From NCBI GenBank assembly GCA_029962745.1, contig CM057154.1:33857370-33921369 (forward strand): 64,000 nt of DNA, in the 5' to 3' direction. The translations under genes were made by a program, and so were the position numbers. This stretch comes from Echinometra lucunter. Taxonomy: Eukaryota; Echinodermata; Echinoidea; Camarodonta; Echinometridae. Shown here in pieces: positions 22,536 through 35,500 of the stretch (within the stretch, counting starts at the first letter, position 1; each line of letters opens with the position of its first letter). Under the pieces are notes generated by a model. That model searched no databases and was not told the origin of the DNA. It saw only the letters and a list, made by a program, of their open reading frames with translations.

Positions 22536-23844
22536 CTGCAAACATTACAGCATAATACCTGCATCAACAAAAAGATCAAACAGAAAGATAGACCATTAGG
22601 ATGTGACAATGCATGAACTTCTTTATGAAATTGGTATCTGATCCTAAAAAGCAATTCATCAGAACGGACTGTTCAACATCCCAACAAGACCTACATATAA
22701 ACATTAACACATCATGTTATCTGCTTAAGATCTTCATCTAAAAAGTGCTATTTGAAATTCAAATTGCACTTTTAAGTGGTAGCACAAATAAGCGCCTCCA
22801 TGCATACCGATAATTGTCTCTTCACTGTGGTTGCCATAGAAACAGAATAAGTATGTAAGTGAGGAGAGTGAGAAAGGCCACGTATACCACATATTTTTTG
22901 TAGAGCAAACAATGAATAAATTCAGAAGGATCATGATTATATGACAAATATGGAACCATGCAATACACCATAACACGGTCAAGGAATTTTGAACTGCCCA
23001 AATTTCATTACTTCTCTCTCCTTTTCAAATTAGCAACTGTTCCATTCAGTCTGATATAATAGTGACCACTGTTCACATTAAGGTGAAAACATAAAAAATG
23101 AAACCCTAGCTAAAAATTTGATTTGCCTTATTACATGTACACGTAGCTTGTGATATGCACTTGTATACTTGATGGTCCTTGAAAGTTTGAATCAAATAAC
23201 TTGAAAAAGAAGTAACATTGCTTCTTTTTTTTTCTGTCAGTATGAAAGGTATTATACTCCCCTAAAGAAGTTTTCACTCAAAAGGGGTATACCAGGAACA
23301 AGAAATATGTCAACAGATTATTTTCCCACTAGTTTGAATAAATACAATATATTAAAAATTTTCAGAATATCAACAATAGCAGTGCACAGGTAACAGCTTA
23401 CTATATCCTGTGCATACTACAGTTATGTCTTTTATGTAGTCTGAACATGATTTACAAAATCAAAATATAATATCCCACAAACATCAACCTAGAGCTGATT
23501 TCTTTGAAATGTTTGTGATCATAGTGTCAACATAACATACAAAGATCCCCTTTGGTAATCTCTTTCCATTTCACAATACCTCAATTTAAGGGACAAGATT
23601 CAAAACAATTTCCAACCAGATATGAAACCAACCTGCAGAATCAAACCAAGCAACTTTAAGACCATCTCAAAATTTGAACAAATGCTTGACAGACAGACAC
23701 ATTGGAGACGACATTCATGAAGGCTATGATGAACAGCTTATTAACTGGATAGGCTTTTTATGCCTACACATCTATACAGCAAACAGGGAAACAGCACAAT
23801 AAGGTCAAACTGTGTTCCTTCTTTAATGAAGGACATGTGTATTG
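22536..23844. other. AT-rich intron, no structure seen
   Basis: I see no exon, inverted repeat or tandem array. GTTGCCATAGAAAC near 22828 is a weak X-box-like match. Confidence 0.5.
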
Positions 23845-24139
23845 TGGCCCTGAAGTACGCTTGACAACAGGTCACGTGCGATGTGAATTTCGCATCCCAG
23901 GTCCTGAATTTCGCATCGCGGGTCGTGAACTTCGCGTTCCAGGTCATGAATTTCACGACCTGCGATGCGAAATTCAGGACCCGTGGCGCGAACTTTGCAT
24001 CCCAGTCGTGAAATTCAGGACCCGTGGTGCGAAATTTGTGACCTAGGATGCGAAGTTCACGACCCGCGATGCGAAATTCAGGACCTGGGATGCGAAATTC
24101 ATGACAACATGACCTGTTGTTGAGCGTACTTCAGGGCCA
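23845..24139. mobile_element. Foldback of 21-bp tandem units in opposite orientation
   Basis: The outer ends are TGGCCCTGAAGTACGC and GCGTACTTCAGGGCCA, followed by an inverted ACAACAGGTCA-type arm. Inside, a 21-bp unit (GACCTGGGATGCGAAATTCA plus one base) is tandem in one orientation on the left (about 3.5 copies) and in the opposite orientation on the right (about 7 copies). It is CpG-rich against AT-rich flanks. The unit length of seven codons gives heptapeptide-repeat open frames, which have no start or splice context. Confidence 0.85.
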
Positions 24140-25387
24140 CCATACATGTGAGATAGCATTTTATATACAATTGGAGCCTAACATTTACATATACAAGGCA
24201 ATTCCACAGAAAATATTCACTTACCAAAAATCATTAAATCTACTACATCTTCAGGAATATTTGTACTCCCATGACAAATTTATTATCAAACAAAAGAATT
24301 TTCATGCTTTTTCTTTTGACTGCCATAAGGACTGAAGTATAATTAGGTGTGATTTTCTTTGAAGAAAAAACTCTTTAACATTTCTGCAAAATTTGATATC
24401 AGTCTTGGTCAAAACATTGCAAATTCTTGCTCATTATTTGTCACAAGCATTATGCCACCGTCTTATCAGTCATCTTCATTTCATTCATCTAGATTTACAA
24501 CAACAACAACAAATCAAATCTGAAATGCTTGTGGTTGGAAATAATGAGTCAAATGAATGGAAGCCACTACACCATGACAATCCACATATGAACACAAAAT
24601 TCTAAAAATAAATAATGCAAGTGCTATCTAGTGATCAAATTTTCATCTCAGCACCATTACAATGAAAAGTTTAGTTCCAGTCAAATCTTTTCTAAGCTTT
24701 TATTAGCAGTAAGCCCAGTATCCTCTGAGTTATTACATACCACCTGCTTGACATAGTAAGAAGTGTTCACAAATTTGAATCCCTGAGCTACAATTTTTTG
24801 TAACCTTTAGCTATCATGCCATCAGACAGGCTCTTCTTCAATCAAAAGTTTAAAAAGAAATGAGGAAGTTGGGTAATTACATGTGTATAAGAGAGCACAA
24901 GTCTAAAAAAACCCAGGCGATTGCATTTAGACTATTTGCCTTTTGTTGGGGTAATAGGTGACCTCTATACAGATGTAAATTTCCGACATCTGATCCTTAT
25001 GTTGTATATTGTGCAATACCTTTACAAAAGTTGTCTGGATATAAAATACTCAATTTCAAAAGCTACATCTTGAAGGAAGCAAGCCACAATATTTGCTCTT
25101 TAATAATGACCTTCCATTAATACTTGATGACATTTAAAAAGATCGCATTTAATTTGACAACCTTGATCAGATAATACTAATGAGGATTTCCTGCCTCCAG
25201 TAATATTCTTATAGCATTTACTTGAGAATTTTCAGGACGCTTTTAGCTATTACGCTCTCCTGACCTGAGACTGAGGGCTGCCGTGGGTTGGGACAAATCT
25301 GTGGGTCACCACATATTAAATAGCAGCATCCTCTCCAATGAGATAAGAAAATGACTTTTACACATAATGAAATTGCTAGTCATGTTA
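24140..25387. other. AT-rich intron, no structure seen
   Basis: Only a short CAA run near 24500 is visible; no exon or inverted repeat is supported. Confidence 0.5.
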
Positions 25388-25690
25388 ATAATAATGGTGA
25401 TAAAAATAATAAGGATAATAAATAATAATAAGAAGAGCAAGAATAAGAAGGAGAAGGAAAAGAAGAAGTAGAAGTAGAAGGTAGAAGAAGAAGTAATAAT
25501 AGAAGAGGAGAAGGAGGAGGAAGAAGAAGAAAAAGGAGGAGGAAGAAGAAGAAAAAGAAGAAGAGGAATTAGTAGTAGCAGTAGTAGCAGAAGAAGAAGA
25601 AGTAGAAGAAGAAAGAAGCACAAGAAGAAGAAGAAGAAGAAGAAGAAGAAGAAGAAGAAGAAGAAGAAGAGGAAGGAGAAGAAGAAAAGA
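25388..25690. repeat. AAT then GAA purine-rich microsatellite
   Basis: AAT-rich sequence grades into GAA/GGA repeats, ending in about 15 uninterrupted GAA units. It is directly followed by GTATAGCGCACATCACAAAT, which also follows the array at 49.1 kb. Confidence 0.9.
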
Positions 25691-27090
25691 TAAAACAGTT
25701 GTATAGCGCACATCACAAATATGTCTCTATGTGCTGTAATGGAAAGAAAAGAAAAAGAAAACACTAGAAAAAGTTTCTTTGGAATAGTAAAGGTGGTCAC
25801 TATTAAAAGGCATTCTGGGTTGCAGAAGCCATTCTTTGAGAGGATTGACATAGCTTTCATGGCAGTCACAATGTGACATTACTCAATAATGTCACTTTGA
25901 TACACATGTTGCATGAAAATATCACACAAAAGGAAAATGGGATACAAGACTCTGCAAATGTACACGAGGAAAAGAAAATGGGGAGAAATGGATAAAACTT
26001 AGTAACTAGAATAAAGCAAGGCCACTTTGCTTTCAAATCTATTAGAAAATAAGAAGAATCCCCCATTGATGCTATGTTATGGATTTTATTATTTTCATCA
26101 TGGATTTCTACATGCAAATACATTCTTTTATATTTCTTAATAATAAAGGACTGTGAATGAAGTTACACATAGTTTATGGAAAATTAGTTTGGGCATTCCC
26201 TAATAAACTATAACACAGATGCCAAGGTCAAAGACCAGCAATGCGTGATATTTTAGGCAGGGAACCGTGAGATCACCAGATATTTTGTATAATATATATG
26301 GGGATAGGCTGTGATGTAGGTGTGAGAAAGAGATTTTCAGGGATGAGCAAGATCCCCGAATGCGGTAGTCTTACGCCTAATGCATGAGACTTGACATGTC
26401 TGCTATAAGCACAATACAGCATTACAACAGATGTAGTGGCTTGCTGTAAGTAAACAAGAGCTTTTACATTTATCCGATAAGATACTTAAAATACACATTC
26501 ATGACATGAAACTGAGGGACATTTCACATGGGCAGAAATTCTGCAGTGATGGGAAGGAGGGGGGGGGGGGGGGTGAAGCGGGCATGCCCCACCACACCAC
26601 CACAATTTTGACATAGGATTGGATTTGTTTTCGTAATATTAAAGTAACACACAAGTATTTTATATGGTTTCCAAATATTAGATCCCATAAAAAATACCAA
26701 TTACCCGGCAGAGTTCAGTAGAAGGGAATGGACATTGCTATGTTTCTATGGATTCAAAGTTAAAACAGTACAAAATGCACTTTTAATATGTGTGTACTGC
26801 AAATGCTGATAGCAGGAATATGACATACTCAGAGTTGTCATGGTATGATACCCACACAAATTCAATGTTGAGAAAAAGCCTTGTGTCTTCAGTTATAATG
26901 GGGAGGGGAGAAAATTTAATAACTGCCACGAAACGGGAACAACTATAATCAAATTTTATAACTGTAATGAAATTTGTATCAACTGTGATCACATGTGGAG
27001 TCTCCTGAATTTTTCAAGGTCAGTCAGTGTAAGGTGAAAGCACTAGAGCCCTGCTTTAGTGAGAAGCTTTGCACAATTACCATGAATAAG
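25691..27090. other. Intron with G-run, otherwise featureless
   Basis: A run of about 14 G lies near 26560, followed by GCGGGCATGCCCCACC. No exon or paired repeat is recognised. Confidence 0.5.
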
Positions 27091-27180
27091 ATGATTAACC
27101 TAAGTCCGACATAGCTTGGGATGGGGTCTATCAAATATGCATACATGCATGTCATACTGAAATCAAATTATACTCGACAA
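27091..27180. mobile_element. Diverged copy of the TAACCTGTT short MITE
   Basis: Shares GGGTCTAT, ATACTGAAATCAAA and the general layout with 37697-37789, but the terminal repeats are decayed. Confidence 0.4.
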
Positions 27181-30060
27181 GTTCAGTTACAATGACATGG
27201 ATTGTTCCTTTTAAGGCTAATGGAGTATGAGCTGGTTTTATATCTGATATAATGCATCCATACACATGCATACTTCATTTAATTTGATTTCATTATCCAG
27301 AGAAATGAATACAAAAATATGCATACAAGGGCACATCACAAACTATTATCCACAGAGAAAAAGTATGCTTTCTAATCACTAATTAAGGGATGACAAGGGA
27401 TATTGGAAAAATGGTAAATAATGTTCGTACTAAAACCATCACTCTACAGAATATGATAATGTACACTACCCACTGAGAATCAGAGGGGCATTAAAGCTTA
27501 TGTACACTTTTGGTAGTAAAAAGAAAAGTGGCATGAAACTGGTTACATCAAGTCTCACATTGTCAGCCTTGCATCTAACATTGCATGCTCAAAGTCATAT
27601 TCCATTTGTGAATTACAGTAATTTCAGAGTACTTATCTGAAAGGAATGCAAGACACCAAGAATAGTCCACCCATACAGCTCCCCATGCAATGATCATACA
27701 GTACTTCATTATGCTCGTCGCATACACAAAACCCTTATTGCTCTTACAGGTGTACAGCCACTGTATGATATAAAATGATGTTGTATGAAGTTTGCATCCC
27801 TGGCCCAGGGATTAAAACTATTTTTTTCACTTTTTATGAGTTTGATACTTCACTTGAAAAGGGGAAAAAATCACAGCATCTTAGTTTTGCCAGTATCTTA
27901 TTATTTAGCATTTTAAAGAAAGAAATCTCAAACAGAGTTTTTGAGGGCTTTTAAAACCTTGAATGCTACATAACATAATATGAGATCGTGACCTTATGGC
28001 TCGAAGCAGACAATGCAAGAAAAGATGTCAATTCCTATTAGCACTCACACATAATCTCAAACGTGGAGAAATACTTCGTGTCAAGCAGAGCAACAGACAA
28101 AGAATGCATCACCAAGTATGATGTAATGATGTTCAGCAAGGTTCTGGTTGTGATGTTAAGCTCTTTTGATTGGATAGAGGCAAAAGAAGAAATGAGAAAT
28201 CTTGCAGGCATGAAAGTCTACTCCTGAACATAATGGGAACTGACGATGGATTACCCAAGCATTGGGCCAGCAAACGTGACTAATAATGCTTCAAAGCATT
28301 TATCATGCTCACCGATCATGTGTTACGTGTCCAGACAAAAAAGATAAATCTCCCCCTCTTCTACCTGCAATCCATAATCAGACATGTTGCCCATGGGATT
28401 ACTACGCCGCTGTTACAAATTGCATTACAAAACCTGTTGTATGGTGGCACAGCACTCCTAACATTACCTGAAGCTAAATTCATTATAACTTGTTGATCCC
28501 AACATAACAAAGGGAGAAAGAATTCTAATTAAACAATGATAATACCTGCACTTTCAGTCAATTATGATAAGAAAAATAATGCAAAATAAGCATTTTAGCA
28601 ATAATGAACCTGAAGCTTGGCTTCTATGTTACTGGATAAACTAGTTAGAGACAGAGTGTAAGTGCATTTGGTTTTTAAAAATTACCTCTAGAATTGTATG
28701 TTGTACTGAAATTAAAACTGTCTCTAATCGGTAAACAGAGAAGCAAATGACAATCATCTTGAGGCATTTGTCACGTTCACGCATCTGCTGCTTTTAGTAA
28801 TCTGTGGATTTTCATTCATTTTATTTATTTATTCTCTGCACATGGGCTGAATCACCCTCTTCAGTCAGAGGCTGTTCTTCTGAGGTGTCCAGGCTTTCAT
28901 ACCTCATAAATGTCATTAAGAGGTTTTTTTTTGACTCTCTGTTTGAATAAGCATTTTAAAAAGCCTATTTTATTAAAGACAACAAAAACAAGAAAGTGAT
29001 TTTTAGAGAGACTGCCACTCTTTCCATCCCTACTTACTTTATATATTTCCTTTCCTTTCCTATTATTTAAGATATCCAACACTTTCAAAATACTTTCAAA
29101 AGGAGAATGATACTACAATAGTGCACAAAGTACCTTAGACCCTATTCTTTGGAAAACGTGTATCATAAAAATGACATAAATGATTCAACTCTATGTTCTG
29201 ATAAAAACCTAGAACACAGATAAAAACCTGAGTCCCTAAAGTGTATGTGAAACATCAAGGTTACCATTAAAAAGAATTCTTTCTAGAAGCCTAAACAATG
29301 TTTCAACCATCCAGAAAAAAAGAATTATCAGGGCCCAAAATCAGGCTTCAGTATGAAGTACGTCACATCAGATTACCATCACATGTAATAGTCTATTCGT
29401 CTCTTTAGTAAACAAAGCACTTCAATTTAAGGACATTTATATCAGAGAGGGAATTAGGGGAAAAAAAGAAGCACAAAGATAAAAACAGTTTTCTATGAGT
29501 AGTTTACATGCAGATAGAAAATGTCTATATCCTACTGAATTTGTGAATTAAAAAATTCAGCATACGTCAATATAAATAAATGAGGGGTTATGCCACTTGA
29601 GAGATTATTAGTTCAAATACCAATTTTCAATATGTAACATTTGCTAAAATATATGTTTATCTACATCAGTATAAATAATCTGTATGTTAGCAAGCAAACA
29701 TCTCACATAGGGCAGCAGAAACATACTTTCTTATAGGAAATTCCTGCATTCATTCCAATTAGGAAGCAACTCTTCTCGGACCTGTCCTGTTGAATACAAG
29801 CTTAACATTTGATAAAGATTCATACTTAAGAAATTTCTCATTACACTATGTGCATGCCTAAAACTGAATTTCTAGAAGTTGTTTTTTCCCAAGATACATA
29901 GCTGTCATGTCAAAATGGCGGCAAGAAGATTGTATCAGTTCCTATGTGTATTAGATAGTTAGCCTTTGATTTAAAAAAAAAAGAAGATTAAAATCATCAT
30001 TACGGTAAAGCCATGTTTCTGTGATAACTTGCTGGCCACAAATGATAACAAGAAATGTCA
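27181..30060. other. AT-rich intron; possible LINE tail near 28.9 kb
   Basis: No supported exon. At 28860-28925 the minus strand reads an acidic peptide (YESLDTSEEQPLTEEGDSAH) directly followed by AATAAATAAATAAA, which looks more like the tail of a LINE or processed sequence than an exon of this gene. Confidence 0.35.
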
Positions 30061-30400
30061 ATACATAAAATGGTGGCGGCAGCAGGATACATGAAACCAC
30101 TATGTGATGTCAGTATAAGATGTGAACACAGTCATTATATTTGGATATCAATACAAATACTGCCTTGGTCTTCCAATCAAGTATGAAGTCATTAACGTGA
30201 CTAAGGTATGTGTCTGTGAAAACGAGGCACAAACCTAAATGCCAATACATATAATGGTGTATGAAGTCATTAATGTGACTAAGGTATGTGTGAAAACAGC
30301 ACAAACCGTACTGCTAATACATGTAATGGTGGCAGTGGCAGGATATGAAAGCACGGTGTGCTATCAGTATAAGATGTGAACACAGTTTTAATGCTTATAC
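30061..30400. repeat. Nested local duplications
   Basis: ATAAGATGTGAACACAGT occurs near 30114 and 30370 within similar stretches of about 80 bp. Between them ATGAAGTCATTAA-GTGACTA-AGGTATGTG occurs twice (about 30182 and 30260). Confidence 0.7.
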
Positions 30401-30666
30401 ATCAATAGAGTAAGAGCACTTCACTCCAAATTAGATTAATAAATGGAGCAAAGCATGAATACATCAATGGTACTTGACAGTCTATGTAAGCTAAAAATAC
30501 CAGCCACATTTCTTGAAAAGGAATCAGTTTTTGTCGCCCCCTACTTACCAGCTACCTCTATCTGTACATGCCTTCTACACGACTTAACAAATTTTATTTG
30601 TTCACCCTAGAGCTACTTCACAAAGATATCAATTCCTCCTCATTTGCTTCACAGTAATGCTATCCA

Positions 30667-30910
30667 GAGGGGTGTTTCACAAAGACTAAGATTGGCTAAA
30701 CAAAGGATTTGCAAATCATGGTCACAAATCTGCAGAAATGACAATTGTTAATAGTTTACTGATGAAGAAAACAAAAAATGTAAATTCTTCAAATATGTGA
30801 TAATGATTTGCGCATTCCTTGAGAGACCGATGGTGAAAGCAGACAGCACGAATGGTCTGCCATAGTTAAGAGCGATTTGAGTCAATCTTAGTCTTTGTGA
30901 AACACCCCCC
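30667..30910. mobile_element. MITE, 244 bp
   Basis: The left arm AGGGGTGTTTCACAAAGACT (continuing AAGATTG) and the right arm CAATCTTAGTCTTTGTGAAA (continuing CACCCCCC) are near-perfect inverses of about 26 bp. No coding potential. Confidence 0.85.
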
Positions 30911-31429
30911 AGAATAGCTAACAAGGAGGTTGTAAATCCTTTCTTGAGATGTTTTGAGAATCAAAGCTTTCTAGCCCTACTGAACTCCTGGATAGAGTGT
31001 ATTTACTCTGCCTGGTACATGTGTAACATGATCTTGAAACTTGATACAATGATGCATTAACCTGACTATGTAGGGTCACTGTAAAGCTGTTTGTTATGCT
31101 CAAAGGCAATACAGACTAATGGCGAGTGTCACACTAGTAAGGAAAAATGCTGCTGTTTATCTCAATTTAAAGATCGTATCATTTCTTTCAGCATGCTAAA
31201 CCGGTACTTATTTTGATTGAAACATTCTATTTCCCTCATTTAAGCATTTTAGATGAATGACTTCAGGATTCATTCATTCCACTGGCCATATTGCAGGAAC
31301 CAAAATGCTCCCAAGAGCAAAAAGAAAACATCCATTTCCACACAAATCAAATATTCCAATCTTCATTTGAAAATGGTGAATATCATTTCCAATCCCCAGT
31401 AAAGCCCCGTTTTATTCAGTGCATCTTTC

Positions 31430-31650
31430 TTCCAAACAATCACTTTCATTAAAGGATGAATAAGTTCTTATGTATTCTTGTCACAAACAATCACTTTATT
31501 TATGAAAGGATGAATAAGTTCTTATAAATTCTCATCACAAACAATCACTTAATTTATTAAAGGATGGATAAGTTCTTATGAATTCTTGTCACAAACAATC
31601 ACTTTATTTACTAAAGGATGAATAAGTTCTTATAAATTCTTGTCACAAAC
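31430..31650. repeat. 54-bp tandem repeat, 4 copies
   Basis: Four copies of a unit containing ACAAACAATCACTTTATTTA and AAGGATGAATAAGTTCTTAT, with a few substitutions each. Confidence 0.9.
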
Positions 31651-31866
31651 CAGCTATCGAGCTTTGAGGCACAAGCAGCCAGGACATTCTGAATTATTCA
31701 TGGACCTCCTTCTTCATCAACAGTTGGTTTGAAAGCAAACGTGACACTTACATTGCAGCCATTCCCCTTGAGTTTACTACTTTGACAATTGACAAAATGC
31801 TGTTCACAGAGTATCAGAATATAAAGCTACAGGACTAGCAATGGTAATAGCATGTAAGAAGAATTC

Positions 31867-32430
31867 TCATGAGAGATTAGGTGTGAAAGAAGAGAGAGAG
31901 ATTAAGATGATGAGAAAGAGAATGGTGAAGGTGTAAAGGCAAATATGAGAATGTAAAGGAGATAAAGGAGAAATCAAAGATGAAACTTGGGCACACAACC
32001 AGGAGAGAAAAAATAAGAACGAGTAAAGAAAAAGGTGCAAAGAGAGAATGAAAATCACAGGATGATTAGAAAGAAAGAAAAGAAGTAGGGAAAAGACAAG
32101 ACTGAAAACAAGTCTTAACATGGTTCTACTTGCAGAAAAAAGGGTTTGCATCTTCTAAAAGCATTACAATGTCTAAAATTACAAGAAAAGAAGGAGGAAA
32201 ATTTGGAAATTTTGAATTATTTCCATGTTTTCATTAACGTTAAGAAATAATGGATAGAGTTTGCATCTTCTAAAAGCAATACAATGTCTCAACTTACAAA
32301 AAATAGAATTACTCTTCATGAAATATCACCTTCAAAAGATTTGAAGAAAAAAATACCAAGTGAATCCTTTCTACTATTATATTTTCTGGCCTCACCTCAA
32401 TTTTAAATTACAGTCTACTCTTTCATCTAT
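31867..32430. other. Purine-rich stretch and a local duplication
   Basis: 31.87-32.13 kb is purine-rich on the plus strand. GTTTGCATCTTCTAAAAGCA occurs near 32142 and again about 113 bp later, each followed by TACAATGTCT. Confidence 0.55.
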
Positions 32431-32431
32431 T

Positions 32432-32432
32432 C

Positions 32433-32487
<55 letters not shown>

Positions 32488-32503
32488 ACTCTCTCTCTCT
32501 CTC
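32432..32503. repeat. (CT)n microsatellite
   Basis: About 35 CT units with two CA interruptions. Confidence 0.95.
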
Positions 32504-32897
32504 TCATTTGTACATTTGTATTTTCATCTCTAAGACATCAAGTCTTATTCTTAACAGAGAACACCTCTTCCTTACAGGCTTGGTAAAGGTCAACTCTCAA
32601 ATCTCCTTTCCTGACGGAGCTTTAAAACGATTTACTTTGTTCATATCATCTTTGTTGTTTGCCACTGATATAACAATGCACGCAAGACAGCTTCTATCAA
32701 ACATCCACCTTGTATTCACCTCACTTTGTCAAGCCTGCCTCAATATCATCATGCATCTCATGACTTTGCAATAATGCCAGACGAGTAGATTGTTCGTGAT
32801 CATCAATTCACTTTCAAACTCATTTCAAATTTGATATTGTTTTTCATCTAGAAAAGATTTTATTGACTTAACCATGGCATGTTCATTTCATTTCAGT

Positions 32898-33000
32898 CCT
32901 TCAAAGGGACTTAAAACTGTCAGTCACCTGGTTGCTTACTAATAAACATGCACATGCTTTCTTAGCAGTCAGGTAAAATAACCATTTAACTATTTCACTT
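32898..33000 (+). mobile_element. 5'-truncated copy of the SINE
   Basis: Matches the 3' half of the SINE at 10336-10443: AGTCCTTCAAAGGGACTTAA, ACTAATAAACATGCACATGC, TTAGCAGTCAGGTAAAATAA. The tRNA-like head is missing, as expected for incomplete reverse transcription. Confidence 0.85.
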
Positions 33001-33014
33001 TAGTAACAACTCTT

Positions 33015-33100
33015 TTGGTTTCTTTATACCTGTTGAGCTTGATATGATTTCAGTATGACACATATTTTCCATAGATCCTAGCCCTAGTTATCTTAATCTT
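33015..33100 (-). mobile_element. Short MITE of the TAACCTGTT family, inverted copy
   Basis: The reverse complement reads AACTAGGGCTAGGATCTATGG and TACTGAAATCATATC-AGCTCAACAGGT, matching 37697-37789 in the opposite orientation. Confidence 0.6.
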
Positions 33101-34487
33101 TGTATTCAACACATTGATGACTGCTCATAATTCTGCCCTCCTTAATGTTTTGAAATCAACAGATAACACTATATAAACTATAATGTATACAAACCTTGCC
33201 ACATATCCATAAAGTTCATAAAATCTAAGAAATCTTTACCCAAAATATTAATGGAAGAAGCAAGAAGCAGAGATTCTATGGACTGCTCTTTCAATATTTG
33301 ATTTCCTCTAGTATGCTGATCTGATGGTAAAAAGAGGAGGAATGTATTTCCTCCTGCAAATTTACATTTCTACATCACTGCTGGTGGCAAAAATAGAGCT
33401 CACATCACACATCAATGTCATGGACCAATTCACATAATACATTAATGTCAGACATACCACAGTTCAAAGTTTTACAAGTTGACACTCCTGAATTCTTCCA
33501 TATGCTACATGACTTAAATCTCTTAATAATTTCTTTTCTTTGAGTCGTCTATCTACAGAAAAATGTTTCATTATGATAATGAAAATCAATGGCCTAGAGG
33601 AAACAAGGGTTTAAAGGACAAATACATGAGTGCTATTCTAGGAGCTCTATATCTTTACATGAAAGAAATTACCTTTTGAAATATTTATAATGTGAAATAA
33701 CCTCCAAGGCAATCTAGAAACCGAACAGATTGATGAAATATGTGATTGAAAAAAAGATGGTCTTAAAGAGTGCCACATCTTTTTCCATTCATGTGCGTTC
33801 GAAGGCACAGATTGTGCTGTGTGACTACAGGTTCAGTCAACATTTCCAAATGAAGGATTTAGATGTACTCTTTTAGATATAAAACATAAAGAGAACAGAA
33901 ATTAGCAAACTGCCATTTTCATTAATATGAAACACAACTCACTTGCAGAACTTCCTTCTTTATGCATCACTAGCAAAACTAAACTTCATCTCTAAAACCA
34001 ACAGAAGAGAATACCAGTTCAGCAAATAGCATGAATTAAGTTCAATGTGAACTGTACCCCTTTGCTATAATCAAACAAAATCAGCATCATCAGATAGCTA
34101 CAATTTAATACATTATAGCACATTGCCCAAGGAGAAAGGATTCTAGCATGTCACATGACATCAGGCACAGGAAATTACCTTTCGATTCAACTAATACCAT
34201 GAGGGCTTAGAAGTACTATTATGACAACAAAAAATGAGGAGGGAAATATGAATATGTGCCCTAGCTACAAAAAACATTTAAAACATATTTCATGCAGAAA
34301 CTCCATGATACAAGAGATATTTCATTCACAGAGATATTACATGTATGTTTCATAGACTATAAAGCATACTAGCATGCGAACTACTGATTTGGCAGTTTAA
34401 TTACATTTTGGTAACAACACCCGTACTGTAAACTTAACTTCACTTATAACTTGTCACTGTCACAGCTTGTTTTACATGCATGTCACT
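33101..34487. other. AT-rich intron, nothing seen
   Basis: No exon, tandem repeat or inverted repeat is recognised. Confidence 0.5.
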
Positions 34488-34559
34488 TAACCTGTTGCCT
34501 ACGGGTGGTCCCTGTAGTAAGTCTATGAGAGTTTGAGAATTCAGTAATCAACAGGTTAA
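34488..34559. mobile_element. Short MITE, TAACCTGTTG ends
   Basis: TTAACCTGTTG and CAACAGGTTAA are perfect inverted ends about 70 bp apart. The interior matches 1018-1094. Confidence 0.7.
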
Positions 34560-34569
34560 TACAATTTTT

Positions 34570-34850
34570 GCTTTCTTACAGTCTTCTTCTTCTTCTTCCT
34601 TTCTCCATATTCTATTCTGCCTCTTGTTGCCTATCCCTCTCTTCCTTCTCTCACTGTTATATTGTATTTGTGTGTTGGGCAAGCCTGCCACAAGCTCTTG
34701 CTTCTGGGAACTAAACTTCTTCCATAATTTTATATTGTTTATTCTACTGTAAGATATTTTTGTTACAACATATAAACTGTAGAATTTGAAGAAAAAAAAC
34801 GTTTATTTGAATTTGAATATGAATTTGAATTTGAATTTAAGCCAAGCCAT
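34570..34850 (+). mobile_element. Probable LINE 3' end with TTTGAA tail
   Basis: CT-rich start, then GGGCAAGCCTGCCACAAGCT, ending with an imperfect (TTGAAT)n run at 34803-34840. Short tandem tails of this kind are typical of CR1/Jockey-like non-LTR elements. No protein is preserved. Confidence 0.45.
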
Positions 34851-35500
34851 TTCTAAAAGGCATGAAAAAGCTCCCTTCAAACACTTTAATTTGAAAATTG
34901 ACAGAAGGTGATTTTGCTCTTTATTTGGTCGTCACATTCTGCCATCTCTCCGTTTCAAAGGGAAGAGGAAAAAGCAGATACTATCGTCTGCTCAGAAAAG
35001 GTCAAGGTCCAATGCTGGCAGAGGAACATTTCAAATAATAATCATTCAAGGTTATCTTTAAAATCAGGAAATACATCAACTCCCACCCTCTGAGCCTTTT
35101 AAAATTATTTATTCAAAAGTCTAAACTTAGGTTTCCATCCACATCATATAATTCAAATGTCAGCATGCCATGCCACAAAAATCAAGTTCAACATTAAAAT
35201 TATAAAATTCAACTATTGAATTTCTTGGGTTTTCTTTACCAACAGAGAAGCTCTTATCATTTCCGCTTTCTTGGTCGACTTCAAAGGACCTTGAAGGAAG
35301 AATACATTTTCATAAGCGATTAAATTGCAGAGAATATTACCATGGAGACCGGTGCTTTTTGCAACAAAGTGAAAGTCAACAAGGTGTACCTAGAATATAT
35401 CACAATTCTATCAGCCTCTTGCATCTTCTCTTGTAATTTACAAAACACAGGAGAATATAAGGAGGAGAGAAGACGTGGGGAGGAGGAGAAAAAAGAAAAA

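Noticed and set aside
22536..22654. Minus-strand frame continuing upstream through 22654 as coding
   Set aside because: That frame stops at 22472 and its upstream part reads through a likely acceptor into intron-like sequence.
23845..24139. CRISPR-like array
   Set aside because: Units are directly adjacent without unique spacers, orientation flips in the middle, and the DNA is eukaryotic intron.
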